From: Halomonas sp. GT
GTDB lineage: Bacteria; Pseudomonadota; Gammaproteobacteria; Pseudomonadales; Halomonadaceae
Length of the DNA stretch: 64,000 bases
Direction of reading: 5' to 3'
Assembly: GCF_002082565.1 (NCBI RefSeq)
Contig: NZ_CP020562.1
Coordinates: forward strand, 2,728,001-2,792,000
Part shown: piece by piece, positions 9,220 to 16,836 of the stretch
How the letters are laid out: each line of letters begins with the position of its first letter
How positions within the stretch are numbered: position 1 is the first letter of the stretch
The notes under the pieces: generated by a model
The model's database searches: none
Seen by the model: the letters and a program-made list of their open reading frames with translations, nothing else
What the model was told of the DNA's origin: nothing
Translations under genes and position numbers: made by a program

Positions 9220-10275
9220 TTACTCGCCTGACAGGTTCTCAAAACGGGGCATCCCCACATTCCAAGGTTCGATGTCGCCTTTTTCGCCAAAGTTAGCATG
9301 GTCGCCAAGCACATGGCCGTCATGCTCGCGGGTTTGCCCATAAAGCGAACGCTTATGAAAAGTAGGGCCGAAACGCTCTAGTGTCTCAGCAACATCACCC
9401 GTGTAACGGGGGTCTTGCGGTCGCTCTTGGCTACTCATGTAATAGGCAATGTCCCAGGCATCCTGGTCACTTAACGAGCGCGGCTGACCTAGCGGCATAT
9501 TGTTGTAAATAAACCCTGCGGCGGTATCGACTCTCACAATGCCTGCGCCCCAGTTATTAGAGCCATCTCCCCAGGGAGCGGGGAACACATACTCACCGTT
9601 TTCATAGTGTCCAGCGCCGTCGTCTTGATGACAAATGGCGCAATTTTCTTGGTACGCTGCTTCACCACGAGCGTAATCAGGGGCTTCATCTGGCTCATCT
9701 GGCGCAGGAAAACCGCGGCCATAAATAGGCTGACTGGGGTACATTGGCGCACCAGTAGCCAGCCATTGGTGATAAGCGCTCAGTGCGAGCATCTCATCAC
9801 TGCCATAGTCAGGCGGCGTTCCATTCATCGAGTAAGCAAAACAGCCAGCAATGCGCTCTTCAAGATTGTTAACGTGCTGATTTTTACCCCTGAAGTCAGG
9901 AAGCGTGACCGCTGCTGCCCAGACCGGTGCACTAAACGGCTGACGCCCTTCGCCTAAGTGGCAGCTTGAGCAGTTCATGTCGTTGAAAACGTTTTCACCC
10001 CTTAGCTGCTGCGTGTTGGTAAATAGATCATAGCCATACCGAATGACTTTTTTTAGCTCTGGATGGATGTCGGCGTCTTCCAGGTCTGCCATGGTCGGCG
10101 GAACATGAACTAGCTCGCCCTCTTGAGGAGCAGGGAAGCCAAGTTCCACTAACCCCTGATAGGGCGTTTCGTTTGAGGGGTCGGCATCGTTGGCAGCGAA
10201 AGCGCTGACGGCTAGACCCGTCGCTAATGAACAGCCTGTTAGCGCTAACACGAGACGTTTTTTATGAAAAATCAT
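9220..10275 (-). CDS. tsdA: Thiosulfate dehydrogenase TsdA-like dihaem cytochrome c
   Basis: Oxidises thiosulfate to tetrathionate, or reduces tetrathionate, in the periplasm. The protein is 351 residues with a signal peptide (about 1-28, AFA cleavage). Two c-haem sites are NCSSCH (Cys102-His106) and NCAICH (Cys212-His216). Cys145 in RIAGCFAYSMNGTPPDYG fits the unusual cysteine ligand of haem 1 in TsdA. Met260 in NNMPLG fits the haem 2 ligand. These features separate it from ordinary cytochromes c4 or SoxA. The start overlaps the tsdB stop (ATGA) and has GGGGAGG within tsdB. The nearby persulfide and YeeE genes support a sulfur role; the direction of the reaction is unknown. Confidence 0.85.
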   Translation of the reverse strand: MIFHKKRLVLALTGCSLATGLAVSAFAANDADPSNETPYQGLVELGFPAPQEGELVHVPPTMADLEDADIHPELKKVIRYGYDLFTNTQQLRGENVFNDMNCSSCHLGEGRQPFSAPVWAAAVTLPDFRGKNQHVNNLEERIAGCFAYSMNGTPPDYGSDEMLALSAYHQWLATGAPMYPSQPIYGRGFPAPDEPDEAPDYARGEAAYQENCAICHQDDGAGHYENGEYVFPAPWGDGSNNWGAGIVRVDTAAGFIYNNMPLGQPRSLSDQDAWDIAYYMSSQERPQDPRYTGDVAETLERFGPTFHKRSLYGQTREHDGHVLGDHANFGEKGDIEPWNVGMPRFENLSGE

Positions 10276-10967
10276 TGTGCTGCCTCCCCTTCTTCATTGC
10301 CGATTTGGGCGCTAACATCCTGGCTGGCATACCATGCGGACACCGCCTGGATATCCTCATCGCTCATACGTTTGGCAATGGCCCCCATCAGATGCTGGGG
10401 ATCATTATTGCGCTCATCATTTTGCCAAGCATGCAATTGGTTGCTTATATAACCTGCGTGCTGGCTTGCAATACCGGGAAACGCTTCGCCAACGCCATTG
10501 CCACCAGGGCCATGACAGCTCTTACATGACACAATGTAAGCGTCCCAATCTCCGCGCTCAGCCAACTGTTCGCCACGGGCTAATAGCGCCTCGTCCACAT
10601 CATCGCTACCTTGCCCAGGAGTGACAGGCATTTCGCTGTAATAGGCAGCAACGTCAACTATTTGCTGATCATCAAGCATATTAGCAAAGGGCATCATGGT
10701 GGCGTTTTGGCGACGACCCTCTTTAAAATCGTGTAGCTGCTTAACGATGTAATCGGCATTAAGCCCAGCCAAACGCGGCCAAGATTCGCCTCCCGGTATA
10801 TTCATCCCGCTACCGTTTGCTTGATGACATGCAGTACAGGTTGCCGCGGCGGCCTGGCCACGCTCGGCATCGCCTGTTTCGGCAAAGGCCGTGCTTGCGA
10901 CAGTGCTGGCCCCTACAAGACCGGCTCCCATCAACAAGCTGAACTTGCTCCATTGTTTTTTATTCAT
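10272..10967 (-). CDS. tsdB: Dihaem cytochrome c4-like electron acceptor TsdB
   Basis: A 231-residue periplasmic dihaem cytochrome of the c4 type. It has a signal peptide (about 1-29, STAFA), haem motif CTACH near residue 44-48 and a second, CKSCH, near 148-152. Each half has a downstream methionine (MMPFANML; LMGAIAKRM) fit to be the axial ligand. The two halves are a tandem duplication of one cytochrome fold. In organisms with tsdBA, TsdB accepts electrons from TsdA and passes them to the terminal oxidase. The strong AGGGGG ribosome site 5 bases before ATG 10967 and the 4-base overlap with tsdA indicate one operon. Cytochrome c4 is the alternative name if context is ignored. Confidence 0.83.
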   Translation of the reverse strand: MNKKQWSKFSLLMGAGLVGASTVASTAFAETGDAERGQAAAATCTACHQANGSGMNIPGGESWPRLAGLNADYIVKQLHDFKEGRRQNATMMPFANMLDDQQIVDVAAYYSEMPVTPGQGSDDVDEALLARGEQLAERGDWDAYIVSCKSCHGPGGNGVGEAFPGIASQHAGYISNQLHAWQNDERNNDPQHLMGAIAKRMSDEDIQAVSAWYASQDVSAQIGNEEGEAAQ

Positions 10968-11051
10968 ATATCCCCCTGACTGCTTCGTTATTTACTTACC
11001 TGCCCGTTATTTACTAGTCGTTACCCATTGACTGCGATGACGCAGCGAGCG

Positions 11052-12398
11052 CTATCGAATAGCCTCAGGTCTTTCTCGTTGCTCATCCTCTACCGTGGGA
11101 ATGGTTAAGTGGGCGCTAAACCCGCCGGTCTGGACATTCTCAAAACTTACCCAACCCCCAAAACGCTCAGCAATTGCCGCCACAATCGCCAAGCCCAAAC
11201 CGCTACCTTGCTGCTTGCTCACACGCCAGAAGCGCTGAGTTAACTGTTTTAGGGTAGCGTCATCGACACCACCACCCTGGTCATGCACAGTGAACGTTAC
11301 GTGATGCTGATCAGGGGTATACTGCACGCTTAGCGCGACAGGCAGCTCACTTGCCCCATGGTGTAGTGCGTTATCCAGTAAATTACGTAGTGCGGTTATT
11401 GCTAGCTCTCTGGGCATAGCAACGCACACATGGGGTAATTGAGAGGGAAGCTGGCACTGCCCTGCGTTTGCCATACTGTCCGCGATCGCAACGTCAACAA
11501 TCTCACCTACCTGGCTTGGCTCGCCGTCATCAAAGCGCATGCGCCCTTCAACTCTTGCTAACGTCAGTAACTGATCTAGCGTATGCGCCAGACGTACCAC
11601 CCCCGCCTCTGCGTATCTGAGTGCTTCTTTCGCCGTTTCGCCGTCGGATCGCTGCGCTACTTGAAGATGGGTTTTAATCGCAGTTAAAGGAGTGCGTAGC
11701 TCATGAGCGGCATCGTTGGTGAAACGCTGCTCACGGACAATGGTTTGCTGAATTCTTACGAGTAACCCATTGAGCGTCTCAATCAACGGTTTAATCTCTT
11801 TCGGCACACCATAAGTAGACACAGGTGCCAGCGCTTCTGGATGACGACTGGCAAGCGACGCGCGAAGCCTTGTTAGCGGTGCCAAACCACGCCAAACAAC
11901 CACCCAGAGCGCAATCAAACTTCCCGTCAATGCCACCACAAACGGCACGACAGCGACGCGAAACACATCGCTAAGCAACATGTCTCGCTCATCCATCCGG
12001 TCGGCGGTAGTTATGACCAGATCGCCACGTTCATAGGTGAACACACGCCAGGTAGTATCACCCTCCTGCCGATAAGCATGGCCACGCTCACCCGGGGCCA
12101 GTATGGTTTCCATGTTGGCATGTGTCCGGGCAATGATATCGCCACGCGGAGAGTGCACCTGACAAGCCAACCCCTCGATGGGTGGGATAGATAAAGCGCG
12201 CGCTTGGCTCTGTTCCCAGACATCTTCAGGCAGTTGAAGCACGAGCCCGGCGACCATGCGCGCCGACTGAGCAAGGCGCTGATCCAGTGTTTCTACGAAT
12301 TTTTTTTCTAAATCATTAAGCAACCAAGCCGCAGCAACACCCCATAGCAATGCCAGCGTTACCCCCAGGGTGAGCAATAGGCGGGCTCGTAAACTCAT
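11052..12398 (-). CDS. Sensor histidine kinase (QseC/PmrB-like)
   Basis: A 448-residue inner-membrane kinase. TM1 lies at about 7-27, a periplasmic domain at about 28-144, TM2 at about 146-168, and then a HAMP-like linker. The H-box is FTNDAAHELRTPLTAIK with phospho-His232. The N-box is ALRNLLDNALHHG, followed by DQGGGV and GSGLGLAIV (ATP-binding G boxes). Its ATG overlaps the regulator stop (ATGA), so the two are co-translated. The signal is unknown. It ends 84 bp before tsdB on the same strand, which makes control of, or co-transcription with, the thiosulfate genes possible but unproved. Confidence 0.9.
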   Translation of the reverse strand: MSLRARLLLTLGVTLALLWGVAAAWLLNDLEKKFVETLDQRLAQSARMVAGLVLQLPEDVWEQSQARALSIPPIEGLACQVHSPRGDIIARTHANMETILAPGERGHAYRQEGDTTWRVFTYERGDLVITTADRMDERDMLLSDVFRVAVVPFVVALTGSLIALWVVVWRGLAPLTRLRASLASRHPEALAPVSTYGVPKEIKPLIETLNGLLVRIQQTIVREQRFTNDAAHELRTPLTAIKTHLQVAQRSDGETAKEALRYAEAGVVRLAHTLDQLLTLARVEGRMRFDDGEPSQVGEIVDVAIADSMANAGQCQLPSQLPHVCVAMPRELAITALRNLLDNALHHGASELPVALSVQYTPDQHHVTFTVHDQGGGVDDATLKQLTQRFWRVSKQQGSGLGLAIVAAIAERFGGWVSFENVQTGGFSAHLTIPTVEDEQRERPEAIR

Positions 12399-13096
12399 TG
12401 TTGCCCCTTATAAGGCGTGCCTGGAATATGGACAGCCTCAGGCTTGCCTAACCGATAGCCCAACCCGCGAACCGTCTCAATGATGCCACTGCCTAATTTT
12501 CGGCGTAGGTGGTGGATATGTACGTTCAGTGCATTGCTCTCTACATCGTCACTCAAACCATAGAGGCTATCTTTTAGCTGGTCGGCAGAAAGCACGCTGC
12601 GCGGCGAGTGCAGAAAAGCCTCTAAAAGCACCAGTTCTCGGCGCGATAGCATTACCAACTGGCCAGAAACTTTCACTTCACGCGCATTGGGATCCAGTGT
12701 TAACGCCCCATGTATCGTCATACCCTGGCTACGGCCTGATACTCGCCGAAGCAGCGCATGAAGGCGGGCCACCAACTCATCAAGATCGAAGGGTTTCACC
12801 AGATAGTCGTCTGCTCCGCACTGCAGGCCGTCAACACGGTCTCGTACTGCATCACGCGCTGTTAGCATTAACACCGGGGTAGCGTTGCCTTGGTCACGCC
12901 ACGATTGCAGCAGTTGCAAGCCGTCACCATCGGGAAGACCGCGATCAAGTATCACAACGTCACTTGCCACTGACTGCATGATCTGTCCCGCGGCTTGAAT
13001 CGTGGACACATGATCGACAACAAAGTCGTACATCATTAAACCGGAACGTATTCCTGATGCGACAAGTGGATCATCTTCGATGAGCAATACGTGCAT
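12395..13096 (-). CDS. OmpR/PhoB-family response regulator (QseB-like)
   Basis: A 233-residue DNA-binding response regulator. The receiver has Asp8/Asp9 (IEDD), phospho-acceptor Asp51 (VVILDRGLPDGDG), the TA pair in LMLTARD and Lys101 in YLVKPF. The C-terminal winged helix contains LSRRELVLLEAFL, NALNVHIHHLRRKLG and TVRGLGYRL. ATG 13096 has AAGGA 8 bases upstream; an earlier in-frame ATG at 13138 adds 14 residues that do not fit the family. The partner is the kinase at 11052-12398. The gene begins a new transcript after the terminator at 13197-13227. Confidence 0.93.
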   Translation of the reverse strand: MHVLLIEDDPLVASGIRSGLMMYDFVVDHVSTIQAAGQIMQSVASDVVILDRGLPDGDGLQLLQSWRDQGNATPVLMLTARDAVRDRVDGLQCGADDYLVKPFDLDELVARLHALLRRVSGRSQGMTIHGALTLDPNAREVKVSGQLVMLSRRELVLLEAFLHSPRSVLSADQLKDSLYGLSDDVESNALNVHIHHLRRKLGSGIIETVRGLGYRLGKPEAVHIPGTPYKGQQ

Positions 13097-13196
13097 GACG
13101 GTTTTCCTTTTATTACTACTAGCATGGCAAACGCACATTAACCCAACATTAAGCTAGCGGGCTGTGCCATAAACTCGTTTACCAAAGCTCATTTAC

Positions 13197-13227
13197 AAAA
13201 ACGCCCTTGCCTAAAGAGACAAGGGCG
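13197..13227 (-). terminator. Rho-independent terminator of the sulfur-transport operon
   Basis: On the minus strand an 8-bp perfect stem (CGCCCTTG/CAAGGGCG, 13202-13209 with 13220-13227) is followed by TTTTTG. It lies 25 bp after the stop of the 13252-13728 gene and separates that operon from the two-component system. Confidence 0.85.
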
Positions 13228-13251
13228 ATAGCAGTTGTTTATACATTAACG

Positions 13252-13728
13252 CTACTGGCTAATACGTTTTGCGACAAACCAGCCTGCCACCATCGCGGCC
13301 AACAACGCCAATAACGGCAATAACGGCAATGAGAGCCCACCAATTGAGGCGATGGCAGGGCCAGGACAGTAGCCAGAAAGACCCCACCCAATGCCAAATA
13401 GCGCAGCGCCACCCAGCAGTTTGCCGTCTAGCGTTTGCTTAGCTGGAAGCTGAAAATTAGGGCTAAACAGCGGCTCACCACGGGCAAACACCAATCGGTA
13501 GCCCACAAACGTTGTGCCTACCGCACTGCCCAATACAAACATCAGCGTTGGATCCCAAGCACCAGCCACATCAAGGAAGCCAAGTACACGGGCAGGATCC
13601 GTCATACCCGAGATAGCTAACCCAAGCCCGAATAGCAAACCAGCGATATAACCAGCAGCGGTTTTTACTGTTGCACTATTCATATCAGCACTATTCATAT
13701 CAGCACTATTCATATCAGCACTATTCAT
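13252..13728 (-). CDS. YeeE/YedE-family half-transporter (DUF6691-like, second subunit)
   Basis: About 158 residues with four hydrophobic segments and the Sulf_transp-type motifs FGLGLAISGMTDPARVLGFLD and GIGWGLSGYCPGPA, whose cysteine is conserved. Split YeeE/YedE pairs like this one are associated with thiosulfate or other reduced-sulfur import, or with delivery to persulfide enzymes; the substrate is inferred. I place the start at ATG 13728, which has GAGG 8 bases upstream. Three further in-frame ATGs follow at 15-base intervals because of a tandem repeat encoding MNSAD, and an in-frame TTG lies at 13755. It is the last gene of a four-gene operon with the persulfide hydrolase. Confidence 0.87.
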   Translation of the reverse strand: MNSADMNSADMNSADMNSATVKTAAGYIAGLLFGLGLAISGMTDPARVLGFLDVAGAWDPTLMFVLGSAVGTTFVGYRLVFARGEPLFSPNFQLPAKQTLDGKLLGGAALFGIGWGLSGYCPGPAIASIGGLSLPLLPLLALLAAMVAGWFVAKRISQ

Positions 13729-13732
13729 ATCA
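13673..13732 (-). repeat. 15-bp tandem repeat carrying four in-frame start codons
   Basis: Three perfect copies of a 15-bp unit (13681-13725) plus partial units on both sides, four units in total. On the minus strand each unit reads ATGAATAGTGCTGAT and encodes Met-Asn-Ser-Ala-Asp. The repeat lies at the 5' end of the second YeeE/YedE gene, just after the ribosome site, and it multiplies the possible start codons. Slippage would change the N-terminal length in steps of five residues without breaking the frame. Confidence 0.95.
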
Positions 13733-13738
13733 TGCGCC

Positions 13739-14200
13739 TCATACACCACCTCCAATCATATGACGCATCACATAGACCGTGGCGACCGCTGTGAGTAGAA
13801 ACACCCCTGTGGCGGCCATAGAACGGGGGGATAAGCGTGCTAAACCACAAACGCCATGGCCGCTGGTACAGCCGCTGCCAAGCCCAGTACCTAACCCGAC
13901 TAGCAGACCGGCTATCAACATCAGCGGCACACCGCCAGCTGGCGCACCGATCACCGCACCAGGAGCATCCGCAACGTTGCCCAACCCGCCTCCCATTGCC
14001 ATGACCAGTAACGGGCCACTCACCAGCCCGAACAAAAAGGCTAAGCGCCACGCGCTGTCGCCTTTAGGTCGCTGGGTTATTAAGTTTCCAATAATGCCGC
14101 TAATACCAGCAATGCGCCCCAAGGCTCCCATCAACCACACAGCGGATAAGCCTATAAACACACCACCAACGAGCCCTTGCAGGCTTGCCATCCAGTCCAC
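13739..14200 (-). CDS. YeeE/YedE-family half-transporter (first subunit)
   Basis: A 153-residue inner-membrane protein with about four hydrophobic segments. It carries the family hallmark GLGSGCTSGHGVCGLARLSPRS near residues 106-127, with two conserved cysteines thought to handle sulfur during transport. The start is GTG 14200 with AAGGAG 7 bases upstream; ATG 14191 is the alternative. The gene sits 18 bp after the small DUF2892 protein and just ahead of the second half-transporter. Together the two halves probably form one channel for thiosulfate or a related sulfur compound. The substrate is inferred from family and neighbours. Confidence 0.9.
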   Translation of the reverse strand: MDWMASLQGLVGGVFIGLSAVWLMGALGRIAGISGIIGNLITQRPKGDSAWRLAFLFGLVSGPLLVMAMGGGLGNVADAPGAVIGAPAGGVPLMLIAGLLVGLGTGLGSGCTSGHGVCGLARLSPRSMAATGVFLLTAVATVYVMRHMIGGGV

Positions 14201-14218
14201 AGGTGTCTCCTTGATATG

Positions 14219-14410
14219 TTAATGCCTGTTTTTGCAGGTTGAGATGCCCAGCAGAGGATACAACGGGCAAAAGTTAAACAGCCCAGTGGCAAGTGGCACG
14301 ACGCCAATCCATCCCCATGCGCCGATGGTGCCGGTAAGCGCCAGTATGATCAGAATAAGACCAACAACGATTCGTGCCACTTTGTCGATACCGCCGACGT
14401 TTGCTTTCAT
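14219..14410 (-). CDS. Small DUF2892 (YgaP-like) inner-membrane protein
   Basis: A 63-residue protein starting MKANVGGIDKVARIVVGLILI, with two hydrophobic segments and the C-terminal pattern FNFCPLYPLLGISTCK. This matches DUF2892 proteins, which resemble the membrane tail of the rhodanese YgaP. The cysteines and the position between a persulfide hydrolase and YeeE/YedE genes point to sulfane-sulfur handling. ATG 14410 has AGGAG upstream; a longer frame begins at 14434 but lacks support. Confidence 0.87.
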   Translation of the reverse strand: MKANVGGIDKVARIVVGLILIILALTGTIGAWGWIGVVPLATGLFNFCPLYPLLGISTCKNRH

Positions 14411-14437
14411 TTCCTGCTCCTCAATAATCAACATCTG

Positions 14438-15304
14438 TCAAAAACGGTTGATAGGGACTTTCAGATACACAACACCATTGTCGTCGGCAGGCGGCATTTC
14501 GCCCGCGCGCATGTTGACCTGTACGGAGGGAATAATGAGCTTAGGCATGCCTAGCGTGGCATCGCGCTCCGTGCGCATTTTCACGAATTCATCTTCTGAA
14601 ATGCCCTCATGTACATGAACGTTTGCCTCACGCTGCTCTGCAACACTGGTTTCATGCTGATAAACGTCTCGGCCTGGCGCTTTATAGTCATGGCATAAAA
14701 ACAGTCGCGTTTGCGTTGGCAATGCCAACACCTTTTGGATAGAGCGGTACAGCGTACGTGCATCGCCACCGGGGAAATCACAGCGTGCGGTGCCATAATC
14801 TGGCATAAACAGTGTGTCGCCAACAAAGGCCGCATCGCCTATCACATAAGTAAGGCAGGCGGGCGTATGGCCTGGTGTATGAAGCACGCGCCCTTGAAGA
14901 CTGCCAATGGTGAACGTATCACCTTCGTTAAACAGAGCATCAAATTGGCTACCGTCCCGGGCAAACTCGGTGCCTGCGTTGAATGCTTTACCAAAAATTT
15001 CCTGTACGTCGACAATGTGTGCGCCAATCCCGGTTTTTCCACCTAGCGTTTGGTGTAAATAAGGCGCAGCAGAGAGGTGATCAGCATGCACATGAGTTTC
15101 TAAAATCCATTCCACTTCAAGACGATTATCGCGAATGAATTCAATGATCTCGTCCGCAGAACGTACATCCGTATGCCCCGCGGCATAATCAAAATCCAGT
15201 ACCGAATCTAGAATAGCGCAGGCATTACTACCTGGGTCCTGCACCACATAGCTAAAGGTGTTAGTGGGCTCATCAAAGAAGTGAGTAACAATCGGGTGTT
15301 GCAT
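14438..15304 (-). CDS. MBL-fold persulfide dioxygenase-like hydrolase (ETHE1/Blh type)
   Basis: A 288-residue metallo-beta-lactamase-fold protein. It shows THVHADHLSAAPYL (metal-binding HxHxDH), HTPGHTPACLTYVIGD, FVGDTLFMPDYGTARCDFPGGDARTLYRSI and LFLCHDYKAPGRD. These are the signatures of the ETHE1/Blh group, which oxidise glutathione persulfide to sulfite with a single Fe(II), rather than of glyoxalase II. ATG 15304 follows GGGAGG; the frame extends upstream to 15361 without family similarity. It is first in an operon with DUF2892 and the YeeE/YedE pair, as in known sulfide-detoxification clusters. I see no adjacent bigR regulator or rhodanese domain. Confidence 0.88.
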   Translation of the reverse strand: MQHPIVTHFFDEPTNTFSYVVQDPGSNACAILDSVLDFDYAAGHTDVRSADEIIEFIRDNRLEVEWILETHVHADHLSAAPYLHQTLGGKTGIGAHIVDVQEIFGKAFNAGTEFARDGSQFDALFNEGDTFTIGSLQGRVLHTPGHTPACLTYVIGDAAFVGDTLFMPDYGTARCDFPGGDARTLYRSIQKVLALPTQTRLFLCHDYKAPGRDVYQHETSVAEQREANVHVHEGISEDEFVKMRTERDATLGMPKLIIPSVQVNMRAGEMPPADDNGVVYLKVPINRF

Positions 15305-15330
15305 TCTGTGCCTCCCGCTAATGGCAAGTA

Positions 15331-15354
15331 ATGATGTTGCTATGCAACCATCAT
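15331..15354. promoter_or_regulatory. Near-perfect palindrome upstream of the persulfide operon
   Basis: ATGATG-TTGC-TAT-GCAA(C)CATCAT forms a hyphenated palindrome 27-50 bases before the persulfide-hydrolase start. It lies just downstream of AT-rich sequence with TATAAC/TATAAA-like -10 candidates on the minus strand. It could be an operator or a 5' UTR hairpin. The regulator is unknown. Confidence 0.45.
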
Positions 15355-15444
15355 AGACCATAAAATGTTATATGTTTATACTTTTTTGGAATTTAAAACG
15401 GTTTCTTGAGCATGATCAATATTGCTCGTCGGCTAATAGCCGCG

Positions 15445-15480
15445 AAACAAAAAAGCACCTCGCTACCAGCGAGGTGCTTT
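15445..15480 (-). terminator. Rho-independent terminator of the gpgS operon
   Basis: A 13-bp perfect stem (15452-15464 with 15468-15480) with a 3-base loop is followed on the minus strand by TTTTTTGTTT. It lies 136 bp after gpgS. The plus strand lacks a long T run, so it acts mainly on minus-strand transcripts. Confidence 0.88.
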
Positions 15481-15615
15481 GATGAAAATAACATGGTCGA
15501 TTAAGCGAAATTCACCCGCTGCTATCTGCTTAACCCGCTTCTATCTACTTGAAGCCTTGTATACTTTGAAACCTGATACGCTTAAAGATTTATAGAAACA
15601 AACAGGCATAGAGCG

Positions 15616-16836
15616 TTAAACCTTACCTTGGTTATCAAGTTCTACCGCTTCATGCATACGGGCTAGCACATCAGGCATCGCCGCTTGTACACGGTTCCAA
15701 CTGGGAATAAAGGGACGTTCACGAGGGTTATCTAAAAACAGATTGCCAGCTTCTAGTAAATTGCTGGCAAATAGCTCAACTGCCTGTTCTTCACAGTGGC
15801 GATCTAAGCTTAGTCCATTCATCGTCGCGTCGTGATCATAGGCTTCAATGAGGTCTAAGGCTAAACGGTAGTAGGTTGCTTTGAGCGTCCGGAAATCTTC
15901 GCTGCTAAAGCTAACCCCTTGGGTAGCCAGCTTACGATAAAGCGCTTTTGCGATATCCAAACTCATTCGGTTCAAACCACTAGTAGCATCCTCTTCACTA
16001 ACGGGCTGATGCTTATGGTCATAGGCGTCGGCAATATCTACCTGACATAGCTGACGGTGGGAGTAATTGCGCTGCAACTCGGACAGCACGCCGATTTCCA
16101 ACCCCCAATCAGCGGGAATTCGAATGCCCTCTAGCACATCACTGCGCATGGCAAATTCACCAGATAAGGGGTAACGGAAGCTGTCTAGATAATCCAAATA
16201 AGGTAACGGACCACAGACGGTTTTTAAAGCACGTAACAGCGGCGTCACCATTAACCTAGAAACGCGGCCATTGAGCTTTCCTTCGGCGATACGCGGGTAA
16301 TACCCTTTACAAAAACTGTAATTAAAACGGGGATTCGCGACGGGGTACATGAGGCGTGCTAGAAGGCCACGGTCGTAGGTAAGAATATCGCAATCGTGAA
16401 GACCAACGGTGGTGGAGCGACCTGAACTAAGCACATAGCCAGCGCAATACCATACGTTTCTTCCTTTTCCTGGCTCTAAAGCCCCTAAACCATGACTTTC
16501 TAATTCTTGGTCGATGGCACGTAAACGCGGACCGTCATTCCATAGAATTCGAGTGTGCTGGGGCAAGCGTGAAAAGAATTCCCGTGCATATAAAAATTGA
16601 TCGCGGTCTGCTCTGTCCAAACCAACGACAATTTCATTGAGGTAAGGCACTTTCACCAGCTCATCAACAATCGCCGACAGCGCAGGCCCTTCCAGTTCAG
16701 AAAAAAGCGAGGGTAAAATTAGTCCCATTGGGCGACGTTTGGCAAACTGGCAAAGCTCTTGTTCAAGGGCTTCAACTGGCCGGCGCGTTAAGTTGTGAAA
16801 ATCGGTTATCACACCATTTTGATGGAAATCACTCAT
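15616..16836 (-). CDS. gpgS: Glucosyl-3-phosphoglycerate synthase
   Basis: Transfers glucose from an NDP-glucose to 3-phosphoglycerate to make glucosyl-3-phosphoglycerate, the precursor of the compatible solute glucosylglycerate. The 406-residue GT81 enzyme shows LILPSLFSELEGPAL, EIVVGLDRAD, WNDGPR (100-104), GKGRNVW (123-129), HDCDI with the metal-binding Asp148/Asp150, and NYSFCKGYYPR. The C-terminal part includes DWGLEIGVLSEL and the DAYDHKHQ histidines, as in GpgS. ATG 16836 overlaps the upstream phosphatase stop (ATGA). The order phosphatase-gpgS, with a phosphorylase elsewhere in the window, is typical of glucosylglycerate users. Mannosyl-3-phosphoglycerate synthase is less likely. Confidence 0.93.
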   Translation of the reverse strand: MSDFHQNGVITDFHNLTRRPVEALEQELCQFAKRRPMGLILPSLFSELEGPALSAIVDELVKVPYLNEIVVGLDRADRDQFLYAREFFSRLPQHTRILWNDGPRLRAIDQELESHGLGALEPGKGRNVWYCAGYVLSSGRSTTVGLHDCDILTYDRGLLARLMYPVANPRFNYSFCKGYYPRIAEGKLNGRVSRLMVTPLLRALKTVCGPLPYLDYLDSFRYPLSGEFAMRSDVLEGIRIPADWGLEIGVLSELQRNYSHRQLCQVDIADAYDHKHQPVSEEDATSGLNRMSLDIAKALYRKLATQGVSFSSEDFRTLKATYYRLALDLIEAYDHDATMNGLSLDRHCEEQAVELFASNLLEAGNLFLDNPRERPFIPSWNRVQAAMPDVLARMHEAVELDNQGKV

